A DNA stretch of 64,000 nucleotides from SZUA-309 sp965215995 (GCA_965215995.1 OZ244128.1:2914001-2978000); one strand, 5' to 3'; counted from the first letter of the stretch, positions 34,782-43,321 are shown. Made by a program: numbers and translations. Notes: a model not told the origin generated them from the letters alone.

Positions 34782-36467
34782 ATGAAACAGCGCTTGAAGC
34801 ATCGACTGATCCTGATCGTATCGCTGTGTCTGATCTGGACACCGGCGGCGGCCGTGAACACACCGGCAAGATCGCCGGAGGGTATGGTGGTGTCTGCCAA
34901 CGCGAGCTCTTCCGCCATCGGCGTAGAAGTGATGAAGCGGGGCGGCAATGCCATCGATGCCGCTGTTGCGGTGGCTTTCTCGCTGGCGGTCACTCACCCC
35001 ACCGCGGGCAACATCGGCGGCGGTGGATTTCTCGTCTACCAGGGGACCGAAGGTGCGCCTGTCGCCTACGACTTCCGTGAGACCGCGCCGGGTGCATCGC
35101 ATCCGGAGATGTTCCTCGTCGATGGTGAGTACAGCTATGAAAGGCATCATCTGAGCCATATTGCCGTCGGTGTGCCTGGCACCGTGGCGGGTCTGCACAT
35201 GGCCTGGCAAGACAGCGGCTCCCTTCCCTGGGGCGAGCTCATCGCACCTGCAATCAGGCAGGCGGAAGAAGGTATTGTGGTAACGGACGGGCTTGCCCGG
35301 TCGCTAAAGCGGGCTTTGCCACGGATGGAGAGCTACGAAGCCTCCATGGCCAAATTCACCAACGACGGCACGCCGATGGAGGCGGGGGAGATCTGGCGGC
35401 AACCAGATCTGGCTGAGGCACTGAAGCGGATCGCAGAACAAGGACCGGACGGGTTTTACAAAGGTGAAACGGCAGATCTGATCGTCGCGGAGATGCGGCG
35501 AGGCGACGGCATCATCACCCATGCCGATCTGGCGGAGTACGAGCCGAAGCGCCGTGCGCCGATCCGTGGCACTTACCGGGATTACGAGATTCTCTCCATG
35601 CCGCCGCCAAGCTCAGGCGGCATCACGCTCATCCAGATGCTGAATATCCTGGAAGGTTTCGATGTGAGCGCACACGGTTTCGGCTCCGCGGACAGCCTGC
35701 ACCTGATGACGGAGTCCATGCGCCGGGCTTACGCCGATCGCGCGCGCTATCTGGGCGATCCCGACTTCGTGGAGATGCCCCTGGAGCGGCTTGCCTCGAA
35801 AGCGCATGCGGCACTGCAACGGCAGTCCATCAGCATGAAAGAGGCCTCGGTCTCCTCGCCGGAGAGCTTCAGCTGGCCGGCCGAGTCCACTGAGACCACG
35901 CACTTCTCCGTGATCGATGCTGACCGCAATGCGGTTTCCCTGACCTACACCCTGGAATACAGCTACGGCTCCGGCATCGTGGTGCCGGGGGGCGGCTTTC
36001 TGCTCAACAACGAGATGGGCGATTTCAATGCCGGTCCTGGACTGACGGATTCCACCGGCCTGATCGGCACACCAGCGAACCTGGCAGAGCCAGGCAAGCG
36101 AATGCTCTCCAGCATGACCCCGACCGTCATCAATCGGGATGGTGAGGTGTTCATGGTCACGGGCACGCCGGGCGGTCGAACCATTATCAACACGGTGCTG
36201 CAGACGATTCTCAACGTGGTCGACCATGGCGCCAGCGCCCAGGCAGCCGTAGATCTGGGGCGGATCCACCACCAGTGGCTGCCGGATGTGATTTATCACG
36301 AGAAGCTCGCGTTCTCCCCGGATACGCTGCAGATCCTCGCGAACCGTGGTCACGAACTTAAGGAAATAGACAATCTCGGTGTGGCCGAGGTGATCGTTGT
36401 TCGCGAAGATGGTCTGGAGGGCGGTGTCGACCGCCGTCAGGCAGACGGCGGTGCGGTAGGTTACTGA
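34782..36467 (+). CDS. ggt: Gamma-glutamyltransferase (glutathione hydrolase)
   Basis: 561-aa periplasmic Ntn hydrolase that cleaves gamma-glutamyl bonds such as in glutathione. Signal peptide 1-24 (ending AAA). Conserved NIGGGGFLVYQG, DFRETAPGAS, MPPPSSGGITLIQMLNILEG, the catalytic ETTHFSVIDADRNAVSLTYT and GTPGGRTIINTV. It forms a likely operon with the preceding lipoprotein paralogue. Its closest functional link in the window is gshA. Confidence 0.92.
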   Translation: MKQRLKHRLILIVSLCLIWTPAAAVNTPARSPEGMVVSANASSSAIGVEVMKRGGNAIDAAVAVAFSLAVTHPTAGNIGGGGFLVYQGTEGAPVAYDFRETAPGASHPEMFLVDGEYSYERHHLSHIAVGVPGTVAGLHMAWQDSGSLPWGELIAPAIRQAEEGIVVTDGLARSLKRALPRMESYEASMAKFTNDGTPMEAGEIWRQPDLAEALKRIAEQGPDGFYKGETADLIVAEMRRGDGIITHADLAEYEPKRRAPIRGTYRDYEILSMPPPSSGGITLIQMLNILEGFDVSAHGFGSADSLHLMTESMRRAYADRARYLGDPDFVEMPLERLASKAHAALQRQSISMKEASVSSPESFSWPAESTETTHFSVIDADRNAVSLTYTLEYSYGSGIVVPGGGFLLNNEMGDFNAGPGLTDSTGLIGTPANLAEPGKRMLSSMTPTVINRDGEVFMVTGTPGGRTIINTVLQTILNVVDHGASAQAAVDLGRIHHQWLPDVIYHEKLAFSPDTLQILANRGHELKEIDNLGVAEVIVVREDGLEGGVDRRQADGGAVGY

Positions 36468-36488
36468 CGACGATCAGAGAAGACGGGT

Positions 36489-36830
36489 TCAGTCGATCCG
36501 GATCTTGAGTGGGATGGTGGCGCCGGGGGCGGAGGCCATCACCTGACTGTAGACCCGATCGTCCCAGCGATAAAACACCCGATAGCCGGTGATGGCACCG
36601 GAATCCAGCACTTCCTCCCGGCAATTGAGGCCGAGATCCCAGGCCAGGGTCTGGGCCAGACTTCCGTTCAGCGGTTTGTCATCGCAATGCTCGATGCGGG
36701 TTGGTGGCGCGCTGATCGGTTCCACGTCCACGACGGGGGCCTGCACTCTGAGCTCTCCGGCTGCAGCCGTCGCGGTGAGTATTGCCGCCAGCAGTGCCAG
36801 CGCCATTTTGTTGCGCGTCATCGTCTTCAC
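36489..36830 (-). CDS. Periplasmic YcfJ-C-terminus-like small protein
   Basis: 113 aa. Signal peptide (about 1-24, ending TAAAG). The C-terminal part ITGYRVFYRWDDRVYSQVM and PGATIPLKIRI parallels the C-terminal part of the glycine-zipper protein at the other end of the same operon (VTAYDVTYEYAGQLFEKRM, PGSSVRVRVAL). It lacks the glycine zipper. Last gene of the ten-frame envelope operon, overlapping the transglycosylase gene by 4 bases. Function unknown. Confidence 0.62.
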   Translation of the reverse strand: MKTMTRNKMALALLAAILTATAAAGELRVQAPVVDVEPISAPPTRIEHCDDKPLNGSLAQTLAWDLGLNCREEVLDSGAITGYRVFYRWDDRVYSQVMASAPGATIPLKIRID

Positions 36831-37606
36831 GGTGCTTCTCCAAGATTTGACCAGCCGAGGGCTTCGAGCGTTGCGACATCGGTGCTCGAGAGGCCGCTCT
36901 CAGCTACGTGCATCTGCACGCGATGCTCGCCGTTGGTCTCTCGAACGGCCTCGAATCTGGCGCTGCTGATCTGCTGGTTCAATGCCTTTGCGAACCTTTC
37001 GGCCCGGGTAGAGGACTCGAAGACGACGCCTCGGGCCACCACGAGCCGTTCTCCGGCTGCGGCGCTGCCCGCTGCGATGCGATTCTGGTGCCCAGCCACT
37101 TTGCTCGCGTAAGCAATCGCGCCATCGGGTAACTCCGGGGACCGGCGGATCCTGCCAGGCCCATAGTTGTAGGCCGCCAGTGCCCGCTCTACGTCGCCGC
37201 CGTTGGCATCCAGCAACTCGCGCAGATAGCGGCTGCCGAGCTCGATGTTCAGGCACGGGTTGTAGAGCTCTGCCACCCGCGTCACGCCGAGATGCCGGGC
37301 GGTGCCCGGCCATTGGATCTGCATGATCCCGTGCGCGTTGGCGTGAGAGCGGGCATCCGGATCCCAGGCGCTCTCCGTGGCCGCGACGGCCAATAGCAGA
37401 TCGACCGGCACGTCGTGCATACGCGAGGCGATCTCGAAGCAGGACTGATAGGGGTAGGCGCGCTCGGCCGCGTTCGTTGCTGCTGGAAAGAATGTTGTTG
37501 CCAGAGCGGTCAAGGCCGTCAAAGTGGCCACGACCAGATGGCTCAATCTAAATGGTTGTTGGGGGCTGGATTCGCACCCGCGGTTCGGTTGTCTGTTTGT
37601 GTTCAT
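36827..37606 (-). CDS. Soluble lytic transglycosylase-like protein
   Basis: 259 aa. An N-terminal signal or anchor helix (about 22-45) precedes a goose-lysozyme-like SLT domain. The catalytic Glu is E78 in LLAVAATESAWDP; HGIMQIQWPG, LYNPCLNIELGSRYLRELL and ALAAYNYGPGRI are the other family motifs. It should cleave glycan strands between MurNAc and GlcNAc. A C-terminal region of about 90 residues (FAKALNQQISSARFEAVRE) resembles a small accessory domain. Overlaps both neighbours by 4 bases in the envelope operon. Confidence 0.85.
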   Translation of the reverse strand: MNTNRQPNRGCESSPQQPFRLSHLVVATLTALTALATTFFPAATNAAERAYPYQSCFEIASRMHDVPVDLLLAVAATESAWDPDARSHANAHGIMQIQWPGTARHLGVTRVAELYNPCLNIELGSRYLRELLDANGGDVERALAAYNYGPGRIRRSPELPDGAIAYASKVAGHQNRIAAGSAAAGERLVVARGVVFESSTRAERFAKALNQQISSARFEAVRETNGEHRVQMHVAESGLSSTDVATLEALGWSNLGEAP

Positions 37607-37953
37607 TGGCCTGTCAGCTCCGTCACCTGGGCCATGATGAGGGCCTGCTGGTCCGCATCTCTAGCGTCGAACACCACCTGATAGGCGCCGGCCCCCCGAC
37701 GTACAACCCGGAACTCGTGGTCCAGCGCTCGACTCAGCCGAGTGGCGAAACCTTCAGCCGACATCTGGCTGTGGAACGGCACCCAGACCGGCTGGTTGGC
37801 ATGGTTGCGTTGCTCCAGCGCCAGCGCGGTCTCCACCCAGAATTCAGAGGACGGTGATTGGGCAACGGGCTCCGGGGCCGGTAGTGCCGGAACGGGTTCC
37901 AGGGCGGCACCTTCGAGGAGCTGCGTAGGCGGCTTGCTCATCGAAAGGCTCAT
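37603..37953 (-). CDS. SPOR-like domain protein without its own anchor
   Basis: 116 aa from the ATG at 37953 with GAAGAG upstream. A Pro-rich N-terminus leads to FWVETALALEQRN and a compact C-terminal module (FHSQMSAEGFATRLSRALDH, FRVVRRGAGAYQVVF, AQVTELTG) that looks like a SPOR-type fold. It has no signal or membrane helix. The overlapping reading frame just upstream has a membrane anchor and a similar acidic linker, so the two may be one protein split by a frameshift (see findings). Confidence 0.6.
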   Translation of the reverse strand: MSLSMSKPPTQLLEGAALEPVPALPAPEPVAQSPSSEFWVETALALEQRNHANQPVWVPFHSQMSAEGFATRLSRALDHEFRVVRRGAGAYQVVFDARDADQQALIMAQVTELTGQ

Positions 37954-38257
37954 CTGCTCTTCGGTGCAGCCCGGCTTCGGACTCACCGTCGGGCGCTGAC
38001 TCAGCCTCAGATGGGGTTGCAGACGTGGTTTCCGGCGCAGCTTCCGGTGCCGCTGTCGTCTCCATCTGAGCCTCGCCTGCGGTCGGTTTCTGCGTGGGTT
38101 CGAACAAAGAGCTGGACGTTGCGTGGATGAGGCGGTCCCAGCCCGTTGCAGCCAGGTCTTTGGCGTTGCTGAGAATCGGATGGGTTGGTGCGTCCATGGC
38201 CGTTGCCACCAGCAGGGTGACGACAGCGCCTGTGAAGATGCCGATCAGAAATCGCAT
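37844..38257 (-). CDS. Membrane-anchored linker protein overlapping the SPOR-like frame
   Basis: 137 aa. A single N-terminal transmembrane helix (FLIGIFTGAVVTLLVATAM) is followed by an Ala/Glu/Pro/Thr-rich linker. From about residue 95 the reading becomes Arg/Gly/Pro-rich with poorer codon third positions, while the other frame takes over as SPOR-like. Start ATG with GAGGAGG upstream, 9 bases after the preceding gene. Either a real short protein or the front half of a frameshifted SPOR-domain protein. Confidence 0.55.
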   Translation of the reverse strand: MRFLIGIFTGAVVTLLVATAMDAPTHPILSNAKDLAATGWDRLIHATSSSLFEPTQKPTAGEAQMETTAAPEAAPETTSATPSEAESAPDGESEAGLHRRADEPFDEQAAYAAPRRCRPGTRSGTTGPGARCPITVL

Positions 38258-38266
38258 GTTGCCTCC

Positions 38267-39673
38267 TCAGAGCTGCTCCACGCCATCCGGGGCGTGACTG
38301 AGATGAATGGCCCGCCACTGGATGTGGTCCGGGTGCGTGGCCAGAAGGGTGTCGAGCTCCTTGAGCCAGGTGTCGGTGCGGGCCAGAGGGCGGCTGCACA
38401 CACCGGTGCGGATGTGTCGTGACAGCGCTTTCGCGGCAGTGCGGTCGCTGACCGCGATGGCGTAGACACCGGCATCGGGCAGGGCGCCGACAGAAGGCGG
38501 CACCCGAACCCGGAAGCGTCGCTCACCGGCGGTGGCCTCCTTGAGCGATGAGTCGCAACTGGTGCTGGTCAGGTTGCGGTTGTAGCTCGAGAGCACGAAC
38601 AGATAGGCGGACGTGAGCAGTTCGAATCCCACCTCCGCGCACTGATTACCGCGGGCTTTCCTGCTGTCGCAGACGCCTTCGCTTGCCGCAGGATGAAGCC
38701 GCATCGCTGTGAGCAACTGGCCGCCCGACAGGTAAGGCGGAGTAGTCGGGTGGTCGGACTGGGCGATCCGCTCCGCCGGGTACCGGGTTCTACGCGACCC
38801 GCCTGAAACGTAAACGGTGGCGACCTGCTGAGTAACTTCTCTGTCCTGCTCTGTGAGGAGGAGTCCGAGCTGCTGCACCTGGTTGCCGGTACCGGCAGGT
38901 GCTGACTTGAGGCTCAGCACCCACTCCGCTGCGGCTTCTCTGTTGGTCAGGGCGGCGATCGGCGTGGTGGACAGCTCCGTGGCCAGGCTGGCCAGTATCC
39001 GGTTCAGATCCGGATCTTCGCCCTGGGCGAGATAGACGGGGCCATCCAGACCTTGCGGATGGGCGCAGCGGAGATGCCGGTGCATGGTTTCGGCAATCTC
39101 GCGACTGGATCGGACCGGCAGGGGGCTGTCCACGCTACCGGCTGCTGCCGTGGTGACCGCCTGGCTCAGGGCCGCAGTCTCCGTAGCGGTCAATCGACCG
39201 CGCCAGCTGTGGCTCACGCCGCTCACCCAGACGGACTCGGTCACGTCGATCATGCGCAGGTTCAGTTTGTGGTAGTAGCTGCCGTCCGGTTCGATGGCGA
39301 CGCCGAGCAGGTAGGCCGCCTGCTCCGCAACGCCGCAATGCTTCTGTGGTTGGTCGGACCACGCAATGCGCACGCCAGACTTTTTCAGCAGCCGCTGAGT
39401 CAGATGCGCCTCGACGGCTTCATGCAGGCGACTGGCTCGATCGGTCGGCTGGCCTGCGGTCAGGCTCACCAGCTTGATGGTCTCGCCTTTGAATCTGGGA
39501 TGCTCGCCCAGGGTACGGCCCAGCTCAGGCAGAACCTCGGTGTCCAGCCAACGGCCGAGACTGCCGTTGAGCAGTCCCGAGTCGGCCTGCGCAGGTGATG
39601 CCAGAAAGGCGAGCAGGATGAGAGCGAGAATTCCCGCTGCGGGCGTCCGCGCCCGTTCAGGATGCCGCGACAT
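38267..39673 (-). CDS. Exported protein with possible FlgO/CsgG-like fold
   Basis: 468 aa. Signal peptide (about 1-30, ending AQA). The region LVSLTAGQPTDRASRLHEAV, then GVAIEPDGSYYHKLNLRMID, and VTESVWVSGVSHSWRG recalls the FlgO/LpoB/CsgG N-terminal fold, where a periplasmic or outer-membrane protein reports lipid-side complexes. The C-terminal half (ELLTSAYLFVLSSYNRN, RRFRVRVPPSVGALPDAG) is unassigned. It overlaps the TonB/MotB-like gene by 17 bases, so it belongs to the same operon. Family link is weak. Confidence 0.5.
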   Translation of the reverse strand: MSRHPERARTPAAGILALILLAFLASPAQADSGLLNGSLGRWLDTEVLPELGRTLGEHPRFKGETIKLVSLTAGQPTDRASRLHEAVEAHLTQRLLKKSGVRIAWSDQPQKHCGVAEQAAYLLGVAIEPDGSYYHKLNLRMIDVTESVWVSGVSHSWRGRLTATETAALSQAVTTAAAGSVDSPLPVRSSREIAETMHRHLRCAHPQGLDGPVYLAQGEDPDLNRILASLATELSTTPIAALTNREAAAEWVLSLKSAPAGTGNQVQQLGLLLTEQDREVTQQVATVYVSGGSRRTRYPAERIAQSDHPTTPPYLSGGQLLTAMRLHPAASEGVCDSRKARGNQCAEVGFELLTSAYLFVLSSYNRNLTSTSCDSSLKEATAGERRFRVRVPPSVGALPDAGVYAIAVSDRTAAKALSRHIRTGVCSRPLARTDTWLKELDTLLATHPDHIQWRAIHLSHAPDGVEQL

Positions 39674-40502
39674 GATGAACGTCTCCGTATCGGTCGATCA
39701 CGAGCTGGCCACGGGTCACCTGACCCAGGTGGCGCTCGATCTGATTGCTGATGTGTCCCGGCAGGGCGATTCCCCAGCGATAACCGTCGATGTTGGAGCG
39801 TGCCTGTTTGAGCGCGTCAACGATCAGGTTGGGGATGGATGGGGGCAGAAGCTCGTAAACCTGCCCCGGTGATTGGCTATCGAGAAAGCGGTAGCTTTCG
39901 GAAAGCGTCAGCACGTCGGTGTCCTGAAAGGCATAGACGCGGATGTCGCCGCGAGCGATCAGACGCAGAAAGTCGCCGTCGGAGGCGAAACGTAGAATCA
40001 GGCCCTCATCCTCGGGCTCCGTGGCTGTCTCGGCTTTCGCCGCGGTGGGCGGCGCAGGTGCTTCTACCGGGTCCGGTTCTGGTTGCTCCGGTGCTGGCTC
40101 GGCGGTGATGACGGGTTTTTCTTCGAGCAACGGGCTCGGCGCTGCAGGCGCATCCGGTTCGGGTACTGGCGCAGGCTCCGGCTCCGGTTCGACTTCGAGC
40201 TCGTCTGCCACGATTGGCTCGGGTTCTGGCTGTGCACGCGGTTCCGGTGCGCTGAGCGCCGGTTGGGGCGCGACGGGAGGTGGGGCCAGAGCGAGTTCAA
40301 CCTGTACCGGTGCCGGGGCCTGAGGCGCGTTGGCTGGTTGTGGTTCCGGTTGTGAATCAGCCACCGCCTCTTTCTCGTGTGGTTCGGCGTGCTTCACCAA
40401 CGCCAGAATGGCGATCAGGCAGAAAGCGATGATGGCCATGAAGCGCATGACGTCTGCCTGCAGCGATTCCCCGTCGTCGTAGTTCTGCCCACGCCGGTAC
40501 AT
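39657..40502 (-). CDS. TonB/MotB/TolR-like stator B-subunit candidate
   Basis: 281 aa. A short cytoplasmic N-terminus, then one transmembrane helix beginning with Asp17 (ADVMRFMAIIAFCLIAILAL); the AD-x-M start recalls the proton-carrying Asp of MotB, TolR and ExbD. About 120 residues of Pro/Glu/Ala repeats (PEPEP-type) span the periplasm as in TonB. A folded C-terminal domain (GLILRFASDGDFLRLIARGD to the end) is unassigned. The gene starts within the stop of the MotA/TolQ-like gene (TGATG), so the two are coupled 1:1 as stator partners usually are. Confidence 0.65.
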   Translation of the reverse strand: MYRRGQNYDDGESLQADVMRFMAIIAFCLIAILALVKHAEPHEKEAVADSQPEPQPANAPQAPAPVQVELALAPPPVAPQPALSAPEPRAQPEPEPIVADELEVEPEPEPAPVPEPDAPAAPSPLLEEKPVITAEPAPEQPEPDPVEAPAPPTAAKAETATEPEDEGLILRFASDGDFLRLIARGDIRVYAFQDTDVLTLSESYRFLDSQSPGQVYELLPPSIPNLIVDALKQARSNIDGYRWGIALPGHISNQIERHLGQVTRGQLVIDRYGDVHHVAAS

Positions 40503-41179
40503 CAGATTGCGCTCCCGGTATCGGGACTACTGGTCTTGCCTGTATCCGCCTGCAGGACCGCGGCCTCGAGTCGGCGGGTCATCTCGATGAGCTCGCCCAT
40601 GTCCTGGCGGCTGTGCGCTTCGTAGAAGGCATTGAGGCGGGCACCCACGGTCATGGCTTTACCCAGACGCATCAGATAAGAGCCCACACCACCGACGATG
40701 GTGGTGGTCAGCGCCAGCAGGATGCCGCCGTCGACCAGCTTCTGCAGCACCGAGCCGGCGCTGTCCACCAGCGCCTCGCCGGGGTCGCCCAGGGCGGCCT
40801 GCAGGGCGCTGCGCATGCCGACCGCGGTCCAGATCACGCCGATACCGACGAACAGGTGGATCCAGACGTCGAGCAGCTGGTCGAGCTCCACCACCTCGGT
40901 GAAGCCCGGGCTGCGAGGTGCATCGTCCAGCAGTCTGTTGAGCCGGGTGAGGTTCATCAGGAAGACGGTCAGGATCAATGCGAACAGCCAGACAGAGTGA
41001 CCGAGATTGGCGTCCAGCCAGGCGCCGAGGCTTTCCCGGGAGGAGGCCAGGGACGGATCGGGGGGAGAAACGATCAGCAGCGCGATGAGGGTGAGCACGA
41101 TGCCCGTGCCCGCCCCCCAGCCAAAGCCCCAGGTCACCGAAGACGGGGCAAAGGTCTGTTCGCGCCGCGTGTCGCTCAC
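40502..41179 (-). CDS. MotA/TolQ/ExbB-like proton-channel subunit
   Basis: 225 aa, four predicted transmembrane helices: about 17-40, 58-80, 104-125 and 138-163. The last two carry the family-type pattern WTAVGMRSALQAALGD and LVDGGILLALTTTIVGGVGS, followed by YLMRLGKAMTVGA; the Thr residues match those lining the proton path in TolQ/ExbB. It overlaps the lipoprotein gene by 4 bases and the B-subunit-like gene by 1. Supports a proton-driven envelope machine. Similarity is at pattern level and should be confirmed. Confidence 0.7.
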   Translation of the reverse strand: MSDTRREQTFAPSSVTWGFGWGAGTGIVLTLIALLIVSPPDPSLASSRESLGAWLDANLGHSVWLFALILTVFLMNLTRLNRLLDDAPRSPGFTEVVELDQLLDVWIHLFVGIGVIWTAVGMRSALQAALGDPGEALVDSAGSVLQKLVDGGILLALTTTIVGGVGSYLMRLGKAMTVGARLNAFYEAHSRQDMGELIEMTRRLEAAVLQADTGKTSSPDTGSAI

Positions 41180-41718
41180 CGGCCATCTCCTGCCTGGCAG
41201 GCGCGGCAGGTTGCCTCCAGCACCAGATCGGTCTCTTTCAGGAGGTGATCAGCGCGGTAGAAGCTGGCCGCATCATTGCTGGCGCGCAGAAGTCCGAGCT
41301 CCTTATCGTGCAGCTCGGCCTGCATATCCGACATCACCTGCTTGCGAATCGGGCAGGTCTGGGAGCAGGTGTTGTAGTCTCCCTGCAGGGAGACGAACTT
41401 CACGTTGAAGTACCGGTTGTACAGTCCTTCCGCCTGACGTCGGCTGATCACGCCCATGTCCTGAACGCGCATCAGATGATCGCTGAAGTGACGGCGGTTG
41501 TTCTTATCCGGATTTGCTTCGGCCAGTGCCAGCAGGGACTGGAAGTAACCGTCGAAGTGGTACTCACAGCCACTGCCGAGCTTGGTTTCCACGGTGCGCA
41601 TGGCACCTTCCAGGTCACCCCGCACACTGACGGCACAGTAATCCGGATCTGTGGTGGTGCAGGCGGCGGCCAGTGCGAGCACCGGCACCGCGAGCAGAAG
41701 TTTTGCGTGTCTCAACAT
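41176..41718 (-). CDS. Cysteine-containing outer-membrane lipoprotein
   Basis: 180 aa from the ATG at 41718 with AAGGAGATATGAG upstream. Lipobox LAAAC near residue 20. The mature part is helical, with CEYHFDGYFQSLLALAEANP, YNTCSQTCPIRKQVMSDMQA and a C-terminal CRAC. Six or more Cys suggest disulfides formed by the DsbA/DsbB system. No family recognised. Fits as the outer-membrane part of the envelope operon. Confidence 0.68.
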   Translation of the reverse strand: MLRHAKLLLAVPVLALAAACTTTDPDYCAVSVRGDLEGAMRTVETKLGSGCEYHFDGYFQSLLALAEANPDKNNRRHFSDHLMRVQDMGVISRRQAEGLYNRYFNVKFVSLQGDYNTCSQTCPIRKQVMSDMQAELHDKELGLLRASNDAASFYRADHLLKETDLVLEATCRACQAGDGR

Positions 41719-41738
41719 CTCATATCTCCTTGATCGGT

Positions 41739-42593
41739 TCACATCGCCAGGGGGCTGACGAATTCCGGCTCACCGATGGCGTAAGGTGGGGAAGCGATGG
41801 GGGATTCCATGGCGGACTCGCCGAACAGGATCTCCTTCACACCGCCAACCACGGCGGACATCTCCGGCGTGATCATCCCGAAGGACTGATTCAGCTGCTC
41901 CATGAGCGCGGCACGACTGATCTCCTGCTGGGTGAAGGCGATCAGCTTTGATGCCTCTTCCATATCCAGGTAGATGTCTGCGGCGACCACGGCCAGCGAC
42001 TGGCTCGGACCGTTCTGGCTGGTGGAAACCAGGTCGTAGTACTGCTTGAAGCGATCGGAGAGTCGCACTCCGGAACGGCCCCGTAGCGCCGGTCGGTCTT
42101 CCTGGTTGGCGACGGCGGTACCGGCTTCACCCAGCAGAGTGTTCTGCAGAGAGGTGGGTGTGGTCCGTTGCCCGAGCTCCTGGCGCAAACGCTTTTCCAG
42201 GCTGGAGCGGGTGGAGTTCACGGCCCGTTCCATTTCCGGCAGCCTGTCGCCCATCACCTCGAGCATTTCCAGATAGGTGCTGCCGAGCTGCTTGGCGATG
42301 CGCTCACAACCCTGATCACCGTCCGCGCCCTGACAGAGGCTTTCGGTGTAGAGCTGCTGCTGCATGTCCAGACGGTGGATGATCTGTTGCAGGTTGTTTT
42401 CCATGTCCTCGGCCACCTGACCGGTTTCACGGATGTCTTCCAGAACGGTGGTTGGGAACAGGCGGACGACGGGGCCAGAGGTGGTGGCCTGAGCCGCACT
42501 CGCGAGCAGACAGAGGGCAGCCACTAGCAGCGTGGGGCCGCGGCGCCAACTGCCCGATTGAACGGATCCTGGATCCTCGGTGGTTGGTTTCAT
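41739..42593 (-). CDS. Periplasmic helical protein of the envelope operon
   Basis: 284 aa from the ATG at 42593, which has a near-perfect AAGGAGG nine bases upstream. Signal peptide (about 15-37, ending AQA). The mature part is mostly helical with heptad-like stretches (DIRETGQVAEDMENNLQQII, YLEMLEVMGDRLPEMERAVN, LVSTSQNGPSQSLAVVAAD). It slightly recalls conjugation-type TrbJ coiled coils but I cannot assign it. It sits between a hairpin-rich leader and the lipoprotein gene. Confidence 0.6.
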   Translation of the reverse strand: MKPTTEDPGSVQSGSWRRGPTLLVAALCLLASAAQATTSGPVVRLFPTTVLEDIRETGQVAEDMENNLQQIIHRLDMQQQLYTESLCQGADGDQGCERIAKQLGSTYLEMLEVMGDRLPEMERAVNSTRSSLEKRLRQELGQRTTPTSLQNTLLGEAGTAVANQEDRPALRGRSGVRLSDRFKQYYDLVSTSQNGPSQSLAVVAADIYLDMEEASKLIAFTQQEISRAALMEQLNQSFGMITPEMSAVVGGVKEILFGESAMESPIASPPYAIGEPEFVSPLAM

Positions 42594-42599
42594 TGTTGA

Positions 42600-42690
42600 A
42601 CCTCCTTCAGTGATGGGGTTCGGGTGCGGCGGACGTTCTGTCCGTCTGTCGGACCCGGGTGATTCGATCGGAAGCATGCTTCCGGGTGAA
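42600..42690 (-). promoter_or_regulatory. Intra-operon spacer with two hairpins
   Basis: The only wide gap (119 bases) within the envelope operon holds GTCCG-TCTGT-CGGAC (42640-42654) and a 16-base perfect palindrome CGGAAGCATGCTTCCG (42669-42684). It may set relative expression of the glycine-zipper gene and the rest by RNA processing or attenuation, or carry a second promoter. Confidence 0.5.
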
Positions 42691-42712
42691 TGAACGCTGC
42701 CTGAACCAGTCA

Positions 42713-43321
42713 TCAGGTTTCATCGAAGGCTGGCTCTAGAGCCACGCGAACGCGCACCGAACTGCCGGGGTGCTCCGTCATACGCTTTTCGAACAGCTGA
42801 CCGGCGTACTCGTAGGTGACGTCGTAGGCGGTAACATTCTCCACCACCTCGGTCTGATAGCTGGTGTGACACACCTCGCGAGGTTGGCGGCGGTTGTTTC
42901 GAGCAGCGTCACGGGCGATGGACGAGCCGGCGAGGGCACCCGCGATGGTGAGCGCTTTCTTGCCGCTGCCACCGCCAAACTGGTTGCCGATCAAGCCGCC
43001 GACGATCCCGCCGAACAGTCCCGGCAGGAACAGGTTCTCCTCCCGGTGCCGGCGTTCGTAGTGATCGTCCCGGTAGGTCTCCCGCGTGCACTGGCGGATT
43101 GGATGTTGCACCGTGCGCTCACTGGTGACCGGGCTTACGTTCACCACGGGGGCCGAGGTGTAGTAACTCGTTGATGGTCCGGAAGTGCGATAGGTGTCGG
43201 CGCCAGCGTTAGTCGCGCCCACCGTCAGCGCTCCAGCAAGCAGCAGCGCGGAACCTCTACGCGCGTGTCTCAGGTAGCGATGCCGCGCCGGTTTCGGCGA
43301 CGATCCAGGTTTTCTGTTCAT
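42713..43321 (-). CDS. YcfJ-like glycine-zipper outer-membrane protein
   Basis: 202 aa from the ATG at 43321 with AGGGAAGGAC upstream. Signal segment (GSALLLAGALTVGATNAGA). The glycine zipper GLFGGIVGGLIGNQFGGGSG plus KALTIAGALAGSSIARDAAR is the 2TM/RcsF-type region found in YcfJ and related proteins. The C-terminal CHTSYQTEVVENVTAYDVTY domain is the YcfJ tail. First gene of the envelope operon. YcfJ-type proteins are outer-membrane or periplasmic; function not known. Confidence 0.78.
   Translation of the reverse strand: MNRKPGSSPKPARHRYLRHARRGSALLLAGALTVGATNAGADTYRTSGPSTSYYTSAPVVNVSPVTSERTVQHPIRQCTRETYRDDHYERRHREENLFLPGLFGGIVGGLIGNQFGGGSGKKALTIAGALAGSSIARDAARNNRRQPREVCHTSYQTEVVENVTAYDVTYEYAGQLFEKRMTEHPGSSVRVRVALEPAFDET

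Noticed and set aside
40502..41179. Zorya anti-phage system (ZorA-like gene)
   Set aside because: No ZorC, ZorD or ZorE, no helicase or nuclease nearby; the neighbours are envelope proteins.
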